Shown piece after piece: positions 33,133 through 45,841 of a DNA stretch of 64,000 nucleotides. The notes below the pieces were generated by a model that was not told where the DNA came from, did not search any database, and worked only from the letters and a program-made list of their open reading frames with translations. The stretch's first letter is position 1, and every line of letters begins with the position of its first letter. The DNA is from Cadophora sp. MPI-SDFR-AT-0126. Lineage: Eukaryota > Ascomycota > Leotiomycetes > Helotiales > Ploettnerulaceae. A program made the position numbers and the translations under genes. The stretch spans positions 558,001 through 622,000 of the forward strand of contig JAGMVK010000018.1 in assembly GCA_020747065.1 (NCBI GenBank). Reading direction: 5' to 3'.

Positions 33133-36100
33133 ATGGCATACATCACTGGTGTCCACGCAGGCAACTGGGCTGAGTTGAAGCAGCATTGGTGGCAATTGGT
33201 ATGAGATTGCAATGTTACTTCTGATTCTTCTAACAAGAAACAGGTACTTGTCAGCTTGGCTCTGGCTTCCATTGGGGTGGGATGTGTATATATCTCATTC
33301 CTACTTCTAAGAAAACTTTGGCGTCATACAAGAGAAAAGGCATGTGTAAACACCAGCATTTGTATGAGTATCTCTGACGTATGTGTGTTGCAGAACGGAC
33401 CGTCCAAGGGCCTTCGAAACCGGGTCTCCCGCCATCTGCAAAAGTATGCCGCCTCAACGTCGCCGGATTCGACGATCGAGAAGCTTGACAGGAAAAAGCC
33501 AACATCTTTGGGAATATATTTGGGCACATTCGACTCTCCAATATCCGATGCACAATGTCAAAGGCTCTCGGAGCGGGATACGATCATCCTGAATCCTTTG
33601 CAAAACTATATCCCGAGGGCATTGGCAGAGCTATCACGGCGACAGAAGATTCCGCAGCGAGTCATTGGGAGATTGGATTTGAACAATGTCTTGACGGCAA
33701 CAACACCATCTCGCAAATCTTCGAAGTTCGTGTTGTCATGTCTTGACCGAACTATGAGCATGGTTCTCGCGGCATTCCGGACATCAGAGGGCGGCAAGAA
33801 TGATTTCACCGGAATACTTCTAGCAGGCTGGGAGATATTCCCAACTCCTGTCTTCCACGAACTCTGCTCGGTCATTTCTACGTTTGGTCTTGAAATTTAT
33901 GTCGAAACATCTGCGCCGGACTTTCTTGCAGATGGGACTGCTCTATCTTGCAATGCTATTTCGGGGCTGATCATTCGCAACGGTCTCGTCCTTCCAGATG
34001 GTGAGAGGCGTGATTGTTTCGACATGGAGCCGCTTCGGACCACAGTCAAATCTTTCGTCTCCCAATCCTGTGTCAGAGACTTCACTGTCTTTGTCTGGGA
34101 AACTTTGGATGACGATGTTCTTCTGTCAAACGCAGTCTTGAAGAGAACATTCGCTTGGTGTAACTTCTACAGTGTTATCTCTTGGATTGGATCTCAAAGC
34201 GCACTCACGGATGCGACAGTTGATATCGTTCAGGCGGAGCCTCTGAGCGCCTTCGCCTGGTTGAAGGAACCCAGAGTGATGGAACTTCACGACATGTGGA
34301 AGAGTAAGAAAGCTGTAAGTAGAGCCTTCCTCACCGTGCGTTCATGAATGAAATTTCGCTAACCTTGGCAATCCAGATTGAACAGTCAAATCATCGCCAT
34401 TCTGTCATTGGACGGCTGAGCGCAATGCTTCCGAGCCTAGAGGCTGCAGCGAACGATCGCTCTTGCCAGCATGACGAGGAACTAATTGAGCCTTCTTTGG
34501 TCAATGCCGAGTTTCAGGAGAACATGGAATGGTTCGTCTTGAGAGACGGAATCAGCGGCGACCCTCTTTGCACATCCGCAGCCGGCAACTCTTACGATGG
34601 ACTTGGATGCTTTCCTCTCGGTTTGGACGTTTCTCCTGATGATTTTCAGGAGGTTGTCTTTTCTCAAAGGAATTTGAGAAAGCTTGAATTATTAGATGCA
34701 GTCACGCCGGCTGATCTTCGGAAATATGGCGCCACCTTCGCCAATTTCGTTGCTGCAGGAACTGTCCCTTCAGAACCGTCAATGCCTGGAATTCCATCTG
34801 TTCGACGGGCAATCGAAATTATGGCAGTTAAATTGCAATCTTCCCCTGAAGATGGTTCTGATGGCATCCGGGTTTTTCTTGGACTCCACTCCGGATTTCA
34901 GCGCACTATCGAGAAACAGTTTTGGGCCGTCTACCATGCCCACCCTGCGAAGGCCACTGCCGACATTTATATCTCCAAAACTGTCATCGATGTGATGGGT
35001 ACGCTCTTGCATACTTTTCTCTCGTGCCAAGGTCTTACACGACGGGAATGTATCGCTGCAGAAACCTCTTTCGCACGCTGGAATAAGACCCTTGTTTCGT
35101 CCCACCAGATTGCTCCAAGACTTATTCAAGATGTTGAGCTACTCTCTCCTGAAGAATGCCTACAACTCCTGCAGCGGGTTTCCCTCGCGCCAAATGCAGA
35201 AGTAGACTTTCTCTTATGCGGCATCGCATCCGCTGCTATGGAGCGACTGGTTGATATTCCTACCTGGAAGCAATTGAAAGTCGTCAACACAGTCGGCTAT
35301 TTGAATGGCGACGTCTCCGTCGAAGAACTTCTCAGATCTCGACTTCAATGGCACTGTCAGTCAAAGCGTCGGCATCCGAGTCTCCCAGCAGCGGTTGCCC
35401 TGTTCCGCGATATTGAAGTCAAAATTGAAGAAGCCCTTCGGACTCGGAGCCATCAAAATCTTCAGACGATTATTGATGCTCTTGGTCGTCTCCTTAATAA
35501 CGCGAAATATGGCGCTATTGGCGATTTGTATGCGTTGTCTGTGTTTTGTACCATGCGAAAGCTTGCTTTCGACGAGGTCTATGTTGAGGTGACTGACAGA
35601 AATCCACTTTTCAACGACCAGACCGATCAGTCTGCTGCTTTCGCTGAGCTTTTTGCTCTCGGATCACGCTGCGAGGCTTATTTCGACTGCTCTCCTAGCC
35701 AGTTCGGTGGGCTGCTTTCTGCGAAGTATCGCGCGTACTATTCTTTGTCCGAGAATCAACCGCCTATGTTCAAAGACACCATGGCTGCGCTACCTTCAGC
35801 GTATGCCGAGGCCCAAATCGATGTGGATCCAAATTACAAGCCCACTGAAATGGCATCCTACAAGAGATTCACCTTCTTGAGTGTCTTCGCCATACCGGCG
35901 CTGATCGATATTCTCATGCTCACTACCACTGGGCATGGATTGTATCTGAGTGGTGGAAAGGAGGGGGCCGAGTACATGACACACGACGAGCAGCATAGTG
36001 CTACAACAGCACTGATGATTTCTCTCCTACTTTCTGGTGCAATTGGGACCTGGATCACCTGCGGTGGAACCTTCTACCTTGCATCGATGGCTTTCTCAGC

Positions 36101-39100
36101 CATGAACTATTTTGTCGTCACCCGACTGCTTGGGGGTCTTGCCTTTACCCTCGTCGTGGGCATCGTTGGTTTCATTGCATTCGCTTGCACGGTCTCGGTC
36201 TACAATGCCGGTCTTTTCTTTCTATATTTAATGGTCTTGACCACATATCTCTCGCTTTTGGCGGCTCTTGCTAATTACCAATTTATCGGGTCATCTTTCC
36301 AATCGGTGCGTAATTTTGCGCTCCCCAGTCCTTCGATGCTAACGTTTGACAGGGTCGCGCCACTATTATTGCATGCATTCCGATATTATTCGTATCTCCG
36401 ATTGTTACGATGTTTGTTCCTCACCACGATGTCGCCATTTACCTGACCGTTCTCTACGTATTCATCAGCATGCTTTTCCTCGGAGTTCGCCGCACTGGAG
36501 CTCAGTGGACCACCTGGTACCAGAAGATATCTCTTGTCGATGATCAGACGCTCAGGACTTGGTTCATCGAAAACAAAACTTCTGGCATGGACGGAATCGA
36601 GAAAATGTCAGATCCGGCCGTGCTGAGACTCGCACGAGATGCATTGCTTAAGGACGTTCTGGCGGAGCGGAAAAAGTCCATGTTCTCCAAGAAGACGACC
36701 GATCCCCTGGTTCTCAAATTGGTTCGATCATACGAAGCCACCAGCTTCCTAATGGTAAGTTCTGTCCCCAGACCCTGCTAAATTCAGTAGCTAAGCCAAG
36801 CAGAGCTGGTATTGCCGCTTCACCGGAGTACCTCAACCGATCATGTTTAGCTCAGCCTGGAATGTCCAGACAAAGGTTGCTCTCTTCTCTATGCAAAAGT
36901 CTCAACTTGGTATTCGATTCCACAATGGTTTTCTCCATTGGCGCCAGGCAGGCGATGAGATTGGCTGCACCATGCTGTATTTCATCGTCGCGTTGCTTGA
37001 CAAGTGGATCTCTCTGCTCACCGGTGGCGACCTGATTGGTCTCACCAGTTCCAATGTCTCTTTGACCATGCCTGTTGGTTTCGGCCTTGCATACTATCTT
37101 GTCGGAGCCGTTCTTCTCGATTTCAACGCCAACAAGCTCCACGAGCTTGCTTCAAAGACAACGGAGGAGGTCATCCCAACCGACGGAGACCTTGCCCAGG
37201 CACTCAAGCAAAAGTCAGAGAATCGCAGAAAGGTTTACTGGAAGACGCTCGCTCGCTTCTTGATGCTCCATGTTTGGGGTCTGGCCGTCACTTCAATCCT
37301 TCTCTGGCTCTTCGCCAGCACCCAAGAAAGTGAGGGAACTATCATCTTCTTGTCTTACGTCTTGGCATACACTGGTCTTCTGTGGTATCAATACACCAAG
37401 ATCTTCTCCGGACCACACGCCCTGAAGCCTCTGCTCATTGCGGTTGCCATCGCTCTTCCGCTAGGATTCATCTTGGAATCTGAAGCACCCGATTTCATCT
37501 ACTCCAACGTTGTCGCACTTGGCGTGGCATGTTGGACAGTCGCCATCTTGTCACTCTGGGCTGGTAAGATTGTCGGGCCTCCTGAGGAGAAGCTGCGACC
37601 ACTATCAGCCTCAGGTGGAGCTTTCAACGCTTACTCGAGCCCTGGTGCTGATCATGAATGGTCGCAACCTGAGCTCCAGAGTCTGTATGAACAGCTTTCG
37701 GATCTTTCAGAGAAGGAGCGCCTCTTGGTTGATCCAGATTCAGAGTTCGGAAGCCAAGTCAAGCTGATACTCGAACAATGCAGTCATACCGAGCTCCCGG
37801 AGATTGCAAAGCGTGCTTTCCCAGAATCTAATGCTTTACTCAAACTCAGCATTCAGATGTTCAGAGAACGATTCATTCACGTTGAGCTCATGTCCGTTGA
37901 TCACTTCTCCGACCCCAGTATGAGAGCCATCAGCTCAGTGGAGAATGATCAGATCAGACTACTCGTTGCCTGCGAGACCAAGCGTGTTTCCAAAACAGAA
38001 GATCCACTGCAGGGCTTCTATTGGGATGTCGCTGAACTTCTGGTCCAAGCCACCGCTGAAAGATATCTTGGCTTCAACACCCATGATGCCTTGCTTGCAA
38101 GAACCCTCTGGCTTAGCAATGGCATCTGGAATAGCGTTACTGGTCCAGATATCCTGGAACGTCATCTCAAAATACAGACAAAGAACTTGACTGAGGTTCA
38201 AGCCTACCTCAAGAAACAGATACTGCGAGACCTCTGCCTTGGATTTGACGTCAACTTGGACTCAGAATACATGCCTAGCGAGATTATGAAATACCTAATC
38301 AATCGCTGTCTTGGTGTTGTTGGTCCTCTGACTGATAAACAAATCGCTTTGATGAACAAAAAGCTCAATCACACTACCGGCTTATCGTTTGAGACCTATG
38401 TGGCTCGCTGCAATTACGCAGTTGTCTCCGGCTCTCGAATGCTGAGCCGTGTCAATGTATGGGCAACTCAAGAACGTTCATCGATATCAACTCGGCCATC
38501 CAGCTTCCAGCATCGACACAGCTACTCACGATCTATCTCATCTCGCTCCAACGAAGCCGAGTCGGCCCAACAGTCTCACCTCCTTCTCGAAGCCGCGTCT
38601 CCTGGATCTTCAATCCGTGTACTGGATCTTCTCGCACACGCCACACCTCCCAAGCTTTCAATGTGGGATCGTGTCCACCACTACTCAGGTGTCGTGTACC
38701 ACTTTGCCGGCAAACTCTGCAAGTTCTTCATGATTGCATTCGTTGCTGACCCAGAATACCAAAGAGAGTTGCGCTGCAGTTTCCCTGGAAACTCCAACGT
38801 CGCAAACACTATCACCAGATTCTTTCTGCTTTCTATCTGGCTGTGGTCGAAGGCAATCCAACAATTATTCCTTCCAGTATTCTTATTTCACAATAGGAAG
38901 AATGTCGTTGCCGTCTGGCAAAACCTGCACGGTATGGAAGTGTCTATCAAGAGACGGCGAATCTTGATCCGAAATCTCGAGGGCACTTCTACTGGCTTCA
39001 TCCACCCTGTCGATGGAGAGAGCTTCAAACTTCTTCAATATAAGGGTGACCACAAGACCGAGCCATCTACCAACCAGAGCCTTATCGCAATCAACATGTA

Positions 39101-42100
39101 CAGCAACAACATGTCTTTGAAGCGCCGCGTTCAGATGAACAATGGAAACACAGTCAACGACTACGTCTACGAGTATCGGACCTCTGACCCAGGCTCCTCT
39201 AGACGCATTTCCAAGAGTGATCTGCTGAAGGCTCCCATTACCCGAAAGGGCATTGCTGGTCAGAATGCACTTCAAGATGTTTCATACAACTCGAAGGGGC
39301 AAATTGACTCTGGTTCATATCTTCTTGATGGCAACATGGTTCGCTTCAAGTACCATTATCAGAAGGCGAGCAAGCATGGCGGTGCTCTTCTAAGAGCTGA
39401 GTTTGTCCTCCCACATCTAAGTTGTACCGTTGCATGGTGTGCGCCACCTCGACGCAAGCCAGAGAAACTCGACTCCTGGGTAAGTCCCACATATTCTCAG
39501 ACTCAAATGACTACTAACAATTTCAGCTGCCTCATTCTCAAGTGACAGAAGCGACATTCGTCGTTGGTCCAGATGTTTGGGAGAGCAAGTACATGTACGA
39601 TCATAAGTTCCATCCAACTATCCTCACTACTTTGAACGGCCAAAAAGTCGATACACCGGATCTCATCTTGTACGATCACTTGAATGTGTTGAAGAAGCCG
39701 GCCCACATCTCTTTTCTGGATGATAATCCTCTGTATGGCTTCAATACTGTGAGAACCACAGCCTTGTCTCGCTGGCTCGGGTTTCACACTCGCCGTTTTC
39801 CAGTCTCAACTTCTCAATCCCGGTCTTGGCTGTGGAAGGTGTGGAAAGAAGACCCCGCCTTCGATGGTGTCATCATTCGTTGGCTGGACGAACGTCTCCT
39901 CCGCCGCGATGAAGTCCTCGCACCATACTGGCGGAAGCGAGATCTTGGTAAGTTGGATGCTGCAGAGCATTATCTTGATAAGAATCGCGATGCTATCATG
40001 GCGAGTGTTGATCTTGATAACACCGTATCCAGCTGGACGCCTCTAGCTATGAAGATGAATGATCTCTACAGCTTCGGTCAAGGTGGTGATGCTTGCAGCC
40101 GAACTCGCTCGAACGCTACTTCACAAGAGGATGATGAGGCTGCTTTACATGTCATTGCTGTCGATACTGGTACCTGGCCAAATGAGGTAAGGGAAAGATT
40201 CCTGAACTTAGCGTTCCACGATTAACATGTGTTTTCAGGGCGGTGGTGTTTCTGCGTGCCGTAGCGATGTTATCAACAACCTCCGCACAATCAAATGGCA
40301 CATGGTCGCAGAGTCGGCTAATGACTTCGGTATTCCGAAGCGTCAAATCGAGCGCAATATCCACTCTCTCAAAGTCATCCCTCTATGGGGTCTCGATCTC
40401 ATGACACCAACACACGGACTGTTCAATAACCGTCTTGACTCGGAAGTGGAGCACGTTACCACTCACACTACGCTCCTGGATATTGAGCGCAACTTTGTGC
40501 CTATTCTCACTGCTCTGGTCCGTGGTGCTCGGTCTTTGGACTTCTCAATGGCAGATATCAAGCAAGTCACTCGAGCTCTCATCAACCTAAATGCGTACTT
40601 CGAGGACGGTCGCCATTGGAGTGCCGTCTGGCGCAGTGACGCTGTCAAGTCCGCTTGGAGAAACCTGTGGCTTTCTCAGAGCGCAGAGAATGCTCTACCC
40701 TCGTCTCAATGGTTCACGACAGAGCTACCAACTCTCGGTCAGCTAGATCAAGGTCTCGAGTTATGGTCCAGATACTTGTTCATCTACTCGATTCCCATCC
40801 CAGAGAAGATGCCAGCTGTGTTCCAAGCCTCTCACCACAGTGTGAGCGCTTCCTACGGTATCGTGTGCAAGATCAAACGCGGATGCCAACTGCAGATTTG
40901 GGACCACGCTATCAGCTGGAGAGAGACGAACCTGTATCTCTCGTCTGCACTTTGTGCCTTGTCACCATTCACGAGAAACTCTCTCTTGGGTCTCATGAGA
41001 GTTACGAGTGTCCTGACGTTGCACCATGCGGATACCATTCTTCCTTGCGCTGACTTCTTCAACCCTAATTGGGAGGTGGAAATTGGTACTTGCCAGGGCA
41101 AGATTGAGAATAGAAGCTCGTTCAAGAGGAAGATCGATCCTGTTGTTAATGGAATTACGAATATGGAGGTACGTTTGCATAGCTTCCCTCAAATTGATGA
41201 TGGTACTAATACCTGGCAGCGATTTGCACCTGTTCAAGAAATCAAGACTCAGCAGCCAACTGTTACCATGTTGTCTCATCTTTGGTAAGTCCATTTACTG
41301 TCGATTCAGGAGAAGATATACTGACTGCTCCAAGGTTCGCGAAGGACATCAAGACTGCCCTACTTGCAGCCGATATAATCATCAACAAATGGGGCTTCAA
41401 GGACTATCAACTTGAGATCTACGGTGCTATGGACAAGACTCCATCATACACCACCGATTGCCAGGAGATCATTGCTACCAAATCACTACGACACAATGTC
41501 GGTCTAAAGGGTGAAGCAGACCCCATTGCTGTGCTGGAGCGGACTGTAAGTAATGCTTCGTTCCAACAACATATCGGTGCTAACTCAGACAGTGGGTCTT
41601 TCTCAACTCTTCCATCTCAGAAGGATTACCTCTCGCCCTCGGTGAAGCCGCCCTAACAGGCGCCCCTGTAGTGTGTACCGACGTAGGCGCCTCGCTCCGC
41701 GTCCTCACGTCCCCAGAAGATGGCTCTTGCTATAGCGCGGTCGTAGCCCCCAACGACGCCCTCGACATGGCCCGCGCGCAGATCAAAATCCTCGCCCTCC
41801 TCGAAGAATGGGCGCCCTACGCCGACTCCAATAAATGCACGCGCGAAACAGCAGACGCATCTTTCCCTCACGACCCCACCCCCGAAGATGTCTCCCGCAT
41901 CACGCGCCGCATGTACGAGCAATCGGATGCTCGCCGCCGCCTCGGCATGCGCAGTCGTGAGATCGTCCAGAAGAGTTTCAGTGGTGATAGATATCTTCGT
42001 GAACATGAGCAGATGCTCTGGATTGGCAAGGCAAAGAAAGACATGTCTATGCCGAGCCATGCCCGCCCGTCAGCTCGCATGGTCACACCAGGCGCGGTGC

Positions 42101-42426
42101 GCATGTCCACCCTCACTGGCTTCCCCGTCCCGCAACCTAGTCTCAATCGTGAGAGTATCGGCAGTAAAGCCAGTGTCCATCGTGGAGCTGGCGAATCCAG
42201 TCTTCGCGATTCTGAGGTACCGAGTCTGTCGTTCGCGCAGGAGAGTACACTGCCTTTCAGCATTGGGTCGGGTCCTTCGACGCCGGCTGCTTTCGCTATC
42301 GGGCAGACGGAGTGGTTGCAGAAGTCGTCGGGGTTGGTAAACGTTGTTAATGTTAAGCCTGCGTATTCGAGGCGTACGAGTGGAATGGCGGGAAGTCCGC
42401 TTGCGGGAGATGGTCAGATGGTTTGA
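33133..42426 (+). CDS. gt4c: Giant multi-membrane glycosyltransferase, GT4 C-terminus (Gt4c/Gtb3-like)
   Basis: Eleven exons join in frame to about 2,931 aa: 33133-33198, 33244-33345, 33394-34314, 34377-36305, 36353-36754, 36804-39479, 39527-40186, 40239-41168, 41220-41284, 41335-41545 and 41593-42426. Layout: an N-terminal membrane helix (about 22-46); a soluble domain to about 360 that I do not recognise; a first helix bundle at about 860-1060; a second at about 1190-1395; one more hydrophobic segment near 1810-1836; and a GT4 (GT-B) domain from about 2250. GT4 marks are NEGGGVSACR and, late in the domain, NSSISEGLPLALGEA, the nucleotide-sugar-binding E-x7-E region. The tail is Ser-rich. 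This matches the very large GT of the galactosaminogalactan cluster, thought to polymerise and export the chain at the plasma membrane. Two introns (48 and 51 nt) are multiples of three and stop-free. Confidence 0.88.
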
Positions 42427-43650
42427 GGGGTGGAAGTTGATGTTATGGATGAAGATGAGAATGAAGGCGTACGAGGATGAATGAATGTGGTAATGAATAA
42501 TGACACGGTCTGGTGGTGTAAATAATGTGTCTGTCTGTCTGCATGCATGACATGGGCGTTTGGGGTTGAAAATATGGTGGGGATGGAGCTCAAAATACTG
42601 CGATGCTTCGCATTGTTTTGGATACGATCGTTTGGAATGAGAAGGAAAATTGTATAATGAATTGAAGGGGAAAGTTGCGATGCTGCTTGTCGTCACGCAG
42701 AGTACAAAGAATACTCTAGACTATCCTTAACTTCTAATTTAATTGTAATTCGATCTTTTGAATCATATCTACCGCTATTTTGCACTTGTGATCATCGTAA
42801 TTGTGTATGTTTGCCATTCACCATGATCTCCCAGCCCTTATCTCTCTCATACACTTCCAATCCACCCCACTCTCGTCGCTTAATCATAATTAGGCATACG
42901 AAAATAGAAAAGGGGAAGAAATGGCCGAGACAGGAAAGAGATAAGGCGAGAATAAAACGACGTATTAGATCTAAAGACAGCCAAACAAGAATAGTCCAAA
43001 CTCAGGAGACGCAAGGTTTGATAATAGAACCGAAACAAAATCTTGAGATTTTACATCCTTCTCTACTGAGCAATGTGAACGGTTTGCATAATCGTCTCGC
43101 TTTCTCATGGAGACAGTAGAGGGATCAATATTGGTATTAAGAAACCAGTGCCAGCCTGTCAATCGCGCCTTGTTCCATGTGCTGGTGACAAGTCAAAGTG
43201 CCGTCTCGTTATCTGAATCGGAAAACAAGTGGAGAGTCGGTTGTGCTAAGCGAGGATTTGTTTTTGTCGGTCTGTGGGATGGGTTGGAACTGTGGTGTAA
43301 GGGCGTGGAGGTGGAGATGGTGCCAAATGGGAAGGCCACTGATTGACGTGTAATCTGGATTTAAGTACGATATTATGTATCGGTGGTTAGTGCGATGCTA
43401 TATTAATAGAAGCGTTTGCGCCAGCGACGGAGGCTTTGCTAGCGTGGAGTCACAGCTCTTTTCGACTGTGAAAGTAAGATGCAGCTGAATGGGCTGAATT
43501 TGTAATTCTTGCGTAGCTCCTCATACTCATAACCGTCATCATTTTCAGTTTTCCAGGAAGACCTCACGATATCGTCATTCCCAACCTTGGAATCCCTAAA
43601 GCCCAGTCGTGCCTTCCACACCTGTCTCTCTCACACACACGCATAGAAGA
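42427..43650. other. Gene-free stretch
   Basis: 3' flank of the giant GT gene and 5' flank of the small gene at 43651. Only short frames are open, and the opposite-strand frames over 42070-42696 are shadows. I see no RNA gene. The segment around 42710-42740 is AT-rich and may hold polyadenylation signals. Confidence 0.45.
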
Positions 43651-44328
43651 ATGGCAACCTCACCACCCATACCCAACACTCCAAATAACATCACAAATAC
43701 CTCCAATCCACCAAGTTCTCCCACCATGGAAGCCCCCAGCATACAATCACCCACCGTCTCCGACCTCCGCAACAACACTCCCCTCTGGTACAAACTCCAC
43801 GTCCTCATCTACGACCTCCACAACTTCCGCACCGCCCCTCACTCCCAAGCACGCCTCGACAGCATCACCTCCACATCCTACGTCGGTCCACCATACTTCA
43901 CAGCAGCCGAAGCACAGATGATAAAATCCACAAGGATCGATACATCTCCGGCTGTGCATCCTGGGGTGAAGAAGGCCAAGTCGCCATCACAATCACAATC
44001 AGAATCACAAGCACAATCGGAACAGCAGAACATGAAAAGACTCGAGGTAGTGATCGAGGAGACGCTGAATGAGCGACTGGAAAGAAGACTCAAGAAGCGG
44101 GAGGAGAGTGGAGATTTCCGGGTTTGTGCAGCGCATGATTTGGCGCCGATTTTGGAGAAGGCGTTGGGTGTTAGTGCGAGGGATTTGCAGAGGGATGAGG
44201 AGTTTCTGGGGCTGGTGGAGAGGTGTGAGTTAGAGTTGGGGGATGGGGAGGTTTGGAGGGGTGTGTTGAAGAGGGGGAGTGGTGGGGGTAAGAAGATCGG
44301 GAATGGAAAGGGAAAGGGGAAGTATTGA
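43651..44328 (+). CDS. Small hypothetical protein
   Basis: Single-exon frame of 225 aa from an ATG at 43651; a longer frame would start at GTG 43609. The N-terminus is Pro/Thr/Asn-rich and probably disordered. Then comes a compact stretch with LWYKLHVLIYDLHNFRTAPH (about 49-68), a Ser/Gln low-complexity run (SQSQSESQAQSEQQ), and a predicted helical, charged segment (EVVIEETLNERLERRLKKRE) that could form a coiled coil. The C-terminus is Gly/Lys-rich and basic. I recognise no family. Codon bias and the clean ATG support a real gene; function cannot be given. Confidence 0.6.
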   Translation: MATSPPIPNTPNNITNTSNPPSSPTMEAPSIQSPTVSDLRNNTPLWYKLHVLIYDLHNFRTAPHSQARLDSITSTSYVGPPYFTAAEAQMIKSTRIDTSPAVHPGVKKAKSPSQSQSESQAQSEQQNMKRLEVVIEETLNERLERRLKKREESGDFRVCAAHDLAPILEKALGVSARDLQRDEEFLGLVERCELELGDGEVWRGVLKRGSGGGKKIGNGKGKGKY

Positions 44329-45841
44329 GGAGTGTTTATGAGGGTGGTGAGGGTGAGTGGGGCTAATTCTTGGATTCCGGGATACCCTCTTGTATTAAAT
44401 TCTGATATATTAAATCCTCTCAAGCCGAAATCCATGCATCCAACAATCCATAACTCAAACACATTTCAATCCAAGCTCCCAGACACTATTCTATCAAATA
44501 CAATTACTGCTTAAACATCATTGTTAGTTTCAAAATCATGTGTCCAGGAAGTCTGAAATCGATATGTTTAATAGTTCCAGTTTAGAAAAGCGGTATGATT
44601 CCAAGAGCCCCAGGCTCATCATCCCTAGGTCAGCCATCTCCAGTATCTTCGTATGTTCTACTTAGAATACCACTGATCTTCACTGACTTCTGGGAATAAG
44701 CATCAAGGGACGTCGTTGAGCCGCTATGCACTGTCATAGTACAGTACTTGATGAATTGGTCTGGTATCTGATGGCTGACCGTGTCTACATGGGGTATATA
44801 TACTTCTTGAGCCCCTCGTCGCCCCATGGCTCAACAATTCTGGCACATTATGCTGTTATTATCCATAGTTTGCGCTGTAGGTCATAGGTATTTTGATGGG
44901 ATTTTAAGCTGGACGGGGATATACCCGCTATTGGATTGCGATTGTAAATTTCTCATGGGATGGCCACGGAGGAAGATGCTACCCAGTGAGACGGTACCTC
45001 TGAATCTGCCTATGATTCATTGAAATCTACGTATTGGGCTTCCAGCTGCATACAAATTATTTACAGCAGATACATGAGTGTTTCGAGCAGAAATTAAGGC
45101 TTTTCCCCTTGGTATGAAATTGAAGAGAAAGTAATTCTTTGAGCTTGAACAGATTGAATAATCCAAAATTTGATTTAGAGAGCTGTGAATACCTCTTAAG
45201 GTCTAAAAACCGGAATCCAGATGGTGAAAAAACTTGATCGCCTATTTTGACATTCTCAAGTAAGATTTCAAGTCTTAAAGGTTGTTCGACTGAACTTGAA
45301 GCGAAAGGCATATTCAAAACTTGTCAAAACTCTCAGCCGCAAAGTTAGTCTATTTCTCTTGGCACCGAAACTTTCATCGGTCTTGGAAACATTGCTGATC
45401 AAACTACGGAAATCGCACTTCAGAGCCGCGAAAATTGTTGATCTTCAAAGAATCAAGGATTTCAAGGTGTTTACGATGTTGGTGATGTGACAATCGACTG
45501 CCTGGGCGCTGTGAGCTCATTGATCAGCCCCTCGCTTCAGCCCCACCAGCCAAACAGACGAGACAGTTGGCGGCTAAATATACCCACACCTGAATCAGGC
45601 TAGTTGCATGGCTATCCTTGCTATCCTTACCTGAATCCACCTCCCCGCGCCACTTCGTCCCTTGGCTCGACCTAGCCAATAAGCGCCGTCTATCGCTCCA
45701 CACCATGCCAATCATGCCAATCTATCTCGTGTCCGCCGCACCTCCTGAACTTCACATCTCAATCACGACACACATTCCGCACCTCATCCAACCTCACGCG
45801 CGCGTGCCTCTTCATCCTCGCTCGATGCTCAACCATCGACA
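44329..45841. other. Gene-free stretch
   Basis: No supportable gene. The part from about 45050 to 45480 is AT-leaning and has short frames on both strands without domain signal. The last 200 bases before 45842 are pyrimidine-rich with many CCTC/ATC motifs, as expected for the 5' leader of the transporter gene. Confidence 0.45.

Noticed and set aside
43609..43650. Longer N-terminus of the small hypothetical protein
   Set aside because: The extension would start at GTG; the ATG at 43651 is the natural start in a fungal gene.
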